Shown here in pieces: positions 5,503-5,655 of a stretch of 5,655 nt of DNA (positions are counted from its first letter, which is position 1; each line of letters starts with the position of its first letter). The notes below the pieces were generated by a model. That model searched no databases and had not been told where the DNA came from. It was given only the letters and a program-made list of their open reading frames with translations. The position numbers and the translations under genes are program-made. The DNA is taken from the NCBI GenBank assembly GCA_031394045.1, contig JANMWN010000140.1:1-5655 (forward strand), in the 5' to 3' direction. The DNA comes from JANYIP01 sp031394045. Lineage in GTDB: Bacteria; Actinomycetota; Actinomycetes; Prado026.

Positions 5503-5655
5503 TCAGGCGGAGCCGGGGCCGGCCCAGGCCTCGAGCTGACGGACGAACGCCGCTCCGTCGCGGTTCCAGTCGTGGTCGCGCAGCGCGGCGGCGTGCCCAG
5601 CTGCGGCAAGGGCAGCGGCCCGGGCGGGGTCGGCGGCGAGCGCGCGTACGGCGGC
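5503..5655 (-). CDS. C-terminal end of a probable GT4-type glycosyltransferase (partial)
   Basis: Only the last 50 codons and the TGA stop (5505-5503) are inside the window; the gene continues past 5655. The visible part reads as an Ala-rich helix (AAVRALAADPARAAALAAAG) followed by HDWNRDGAAFVRQLEAWAG near the C-terminus. This pattern, an alanine-rich helix with spaced arginines and then an H-[DS]-W segment leading into a final amphipathic helix, is typical of the end of GT-B glycosyltransferases of family GT4. The gene converges on the three-module glycosyltransferase, with a 74-base gap filled mainly by the inverted repeat. The genomic setting supports the call, but no catalytic residues are visible, so the subfamily and sugar cannot be given. 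Confidence 0.65.
   Translation of the reverse strand, partial: AAVRALAADPARAAALAAAGHAAALRDHDWNRDGAAFVRQLEAWAGPGSA

Overview
The window is about 73% G+C by eye, with strong G/C preference at third codon positions. It looks like chromosomal DNA of a high-GC actinomycete. The codon style and the frequent CGTAC word suggest something near Nocardioides or other Propionibacteriales, but that placement is inference. All confident genes belong to cell-surface polysaccharide or glycan assembly: one nucleotide-sugar enzyme and three glycosyltransferases, one of them cut by the window edge.

Layout. Positions 1-225 hold no intact gene. They contain a possible frame-disrupted coding remnant on the + strand that ends against the stop of the first real gene. 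Positions 226-2138 (minus strand) form a two-gene operon: an RmlC-type dTDP-4-dehydrorhamnose 3,5-epimerase (upstream, 2138-1533) and a GT-B glycosyltransferase (1536-226), joined by a 4-base GTGA stop/start overlap. A short divergent control region (2139-2230) follows. It has a TANNNT -10 box on each strand and a 12-bp perfect palindrome midway between them. Positions 2231-5428 (plus strand) encode a protein of about 1065 residues. It has an N-terminal repeat module, an intact GT2 domain, a second GT2-like domain that has lost its catalytic motifs, and a C-terminal CgeB-like GT-B domain. A 25-bp-arm inverted repeat at 5418-5479 contains this gene's stop codon and separates it from a convergent partial glycosyltransferase (5655-5503, minus strand).

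How the genes fit together. RmlC makes the L-rhamnose-configured dTDP-sugar precursor. The neighbouring transferases would add rhamnose or other sugars to a surface glycan such as a rhamnose-containing wall polysaccharide, teichoic-acid-like polymer or capsule. The other rml genes, polymerase and export functions are not in the window. The most unusual item is the three-module glycosyltransferase with its apparent pseudo-enzyme middle domain and an 18-bp tandem duplication inside that domain. I see no CRISPR array, tRNA, rRNA or intact transposase.
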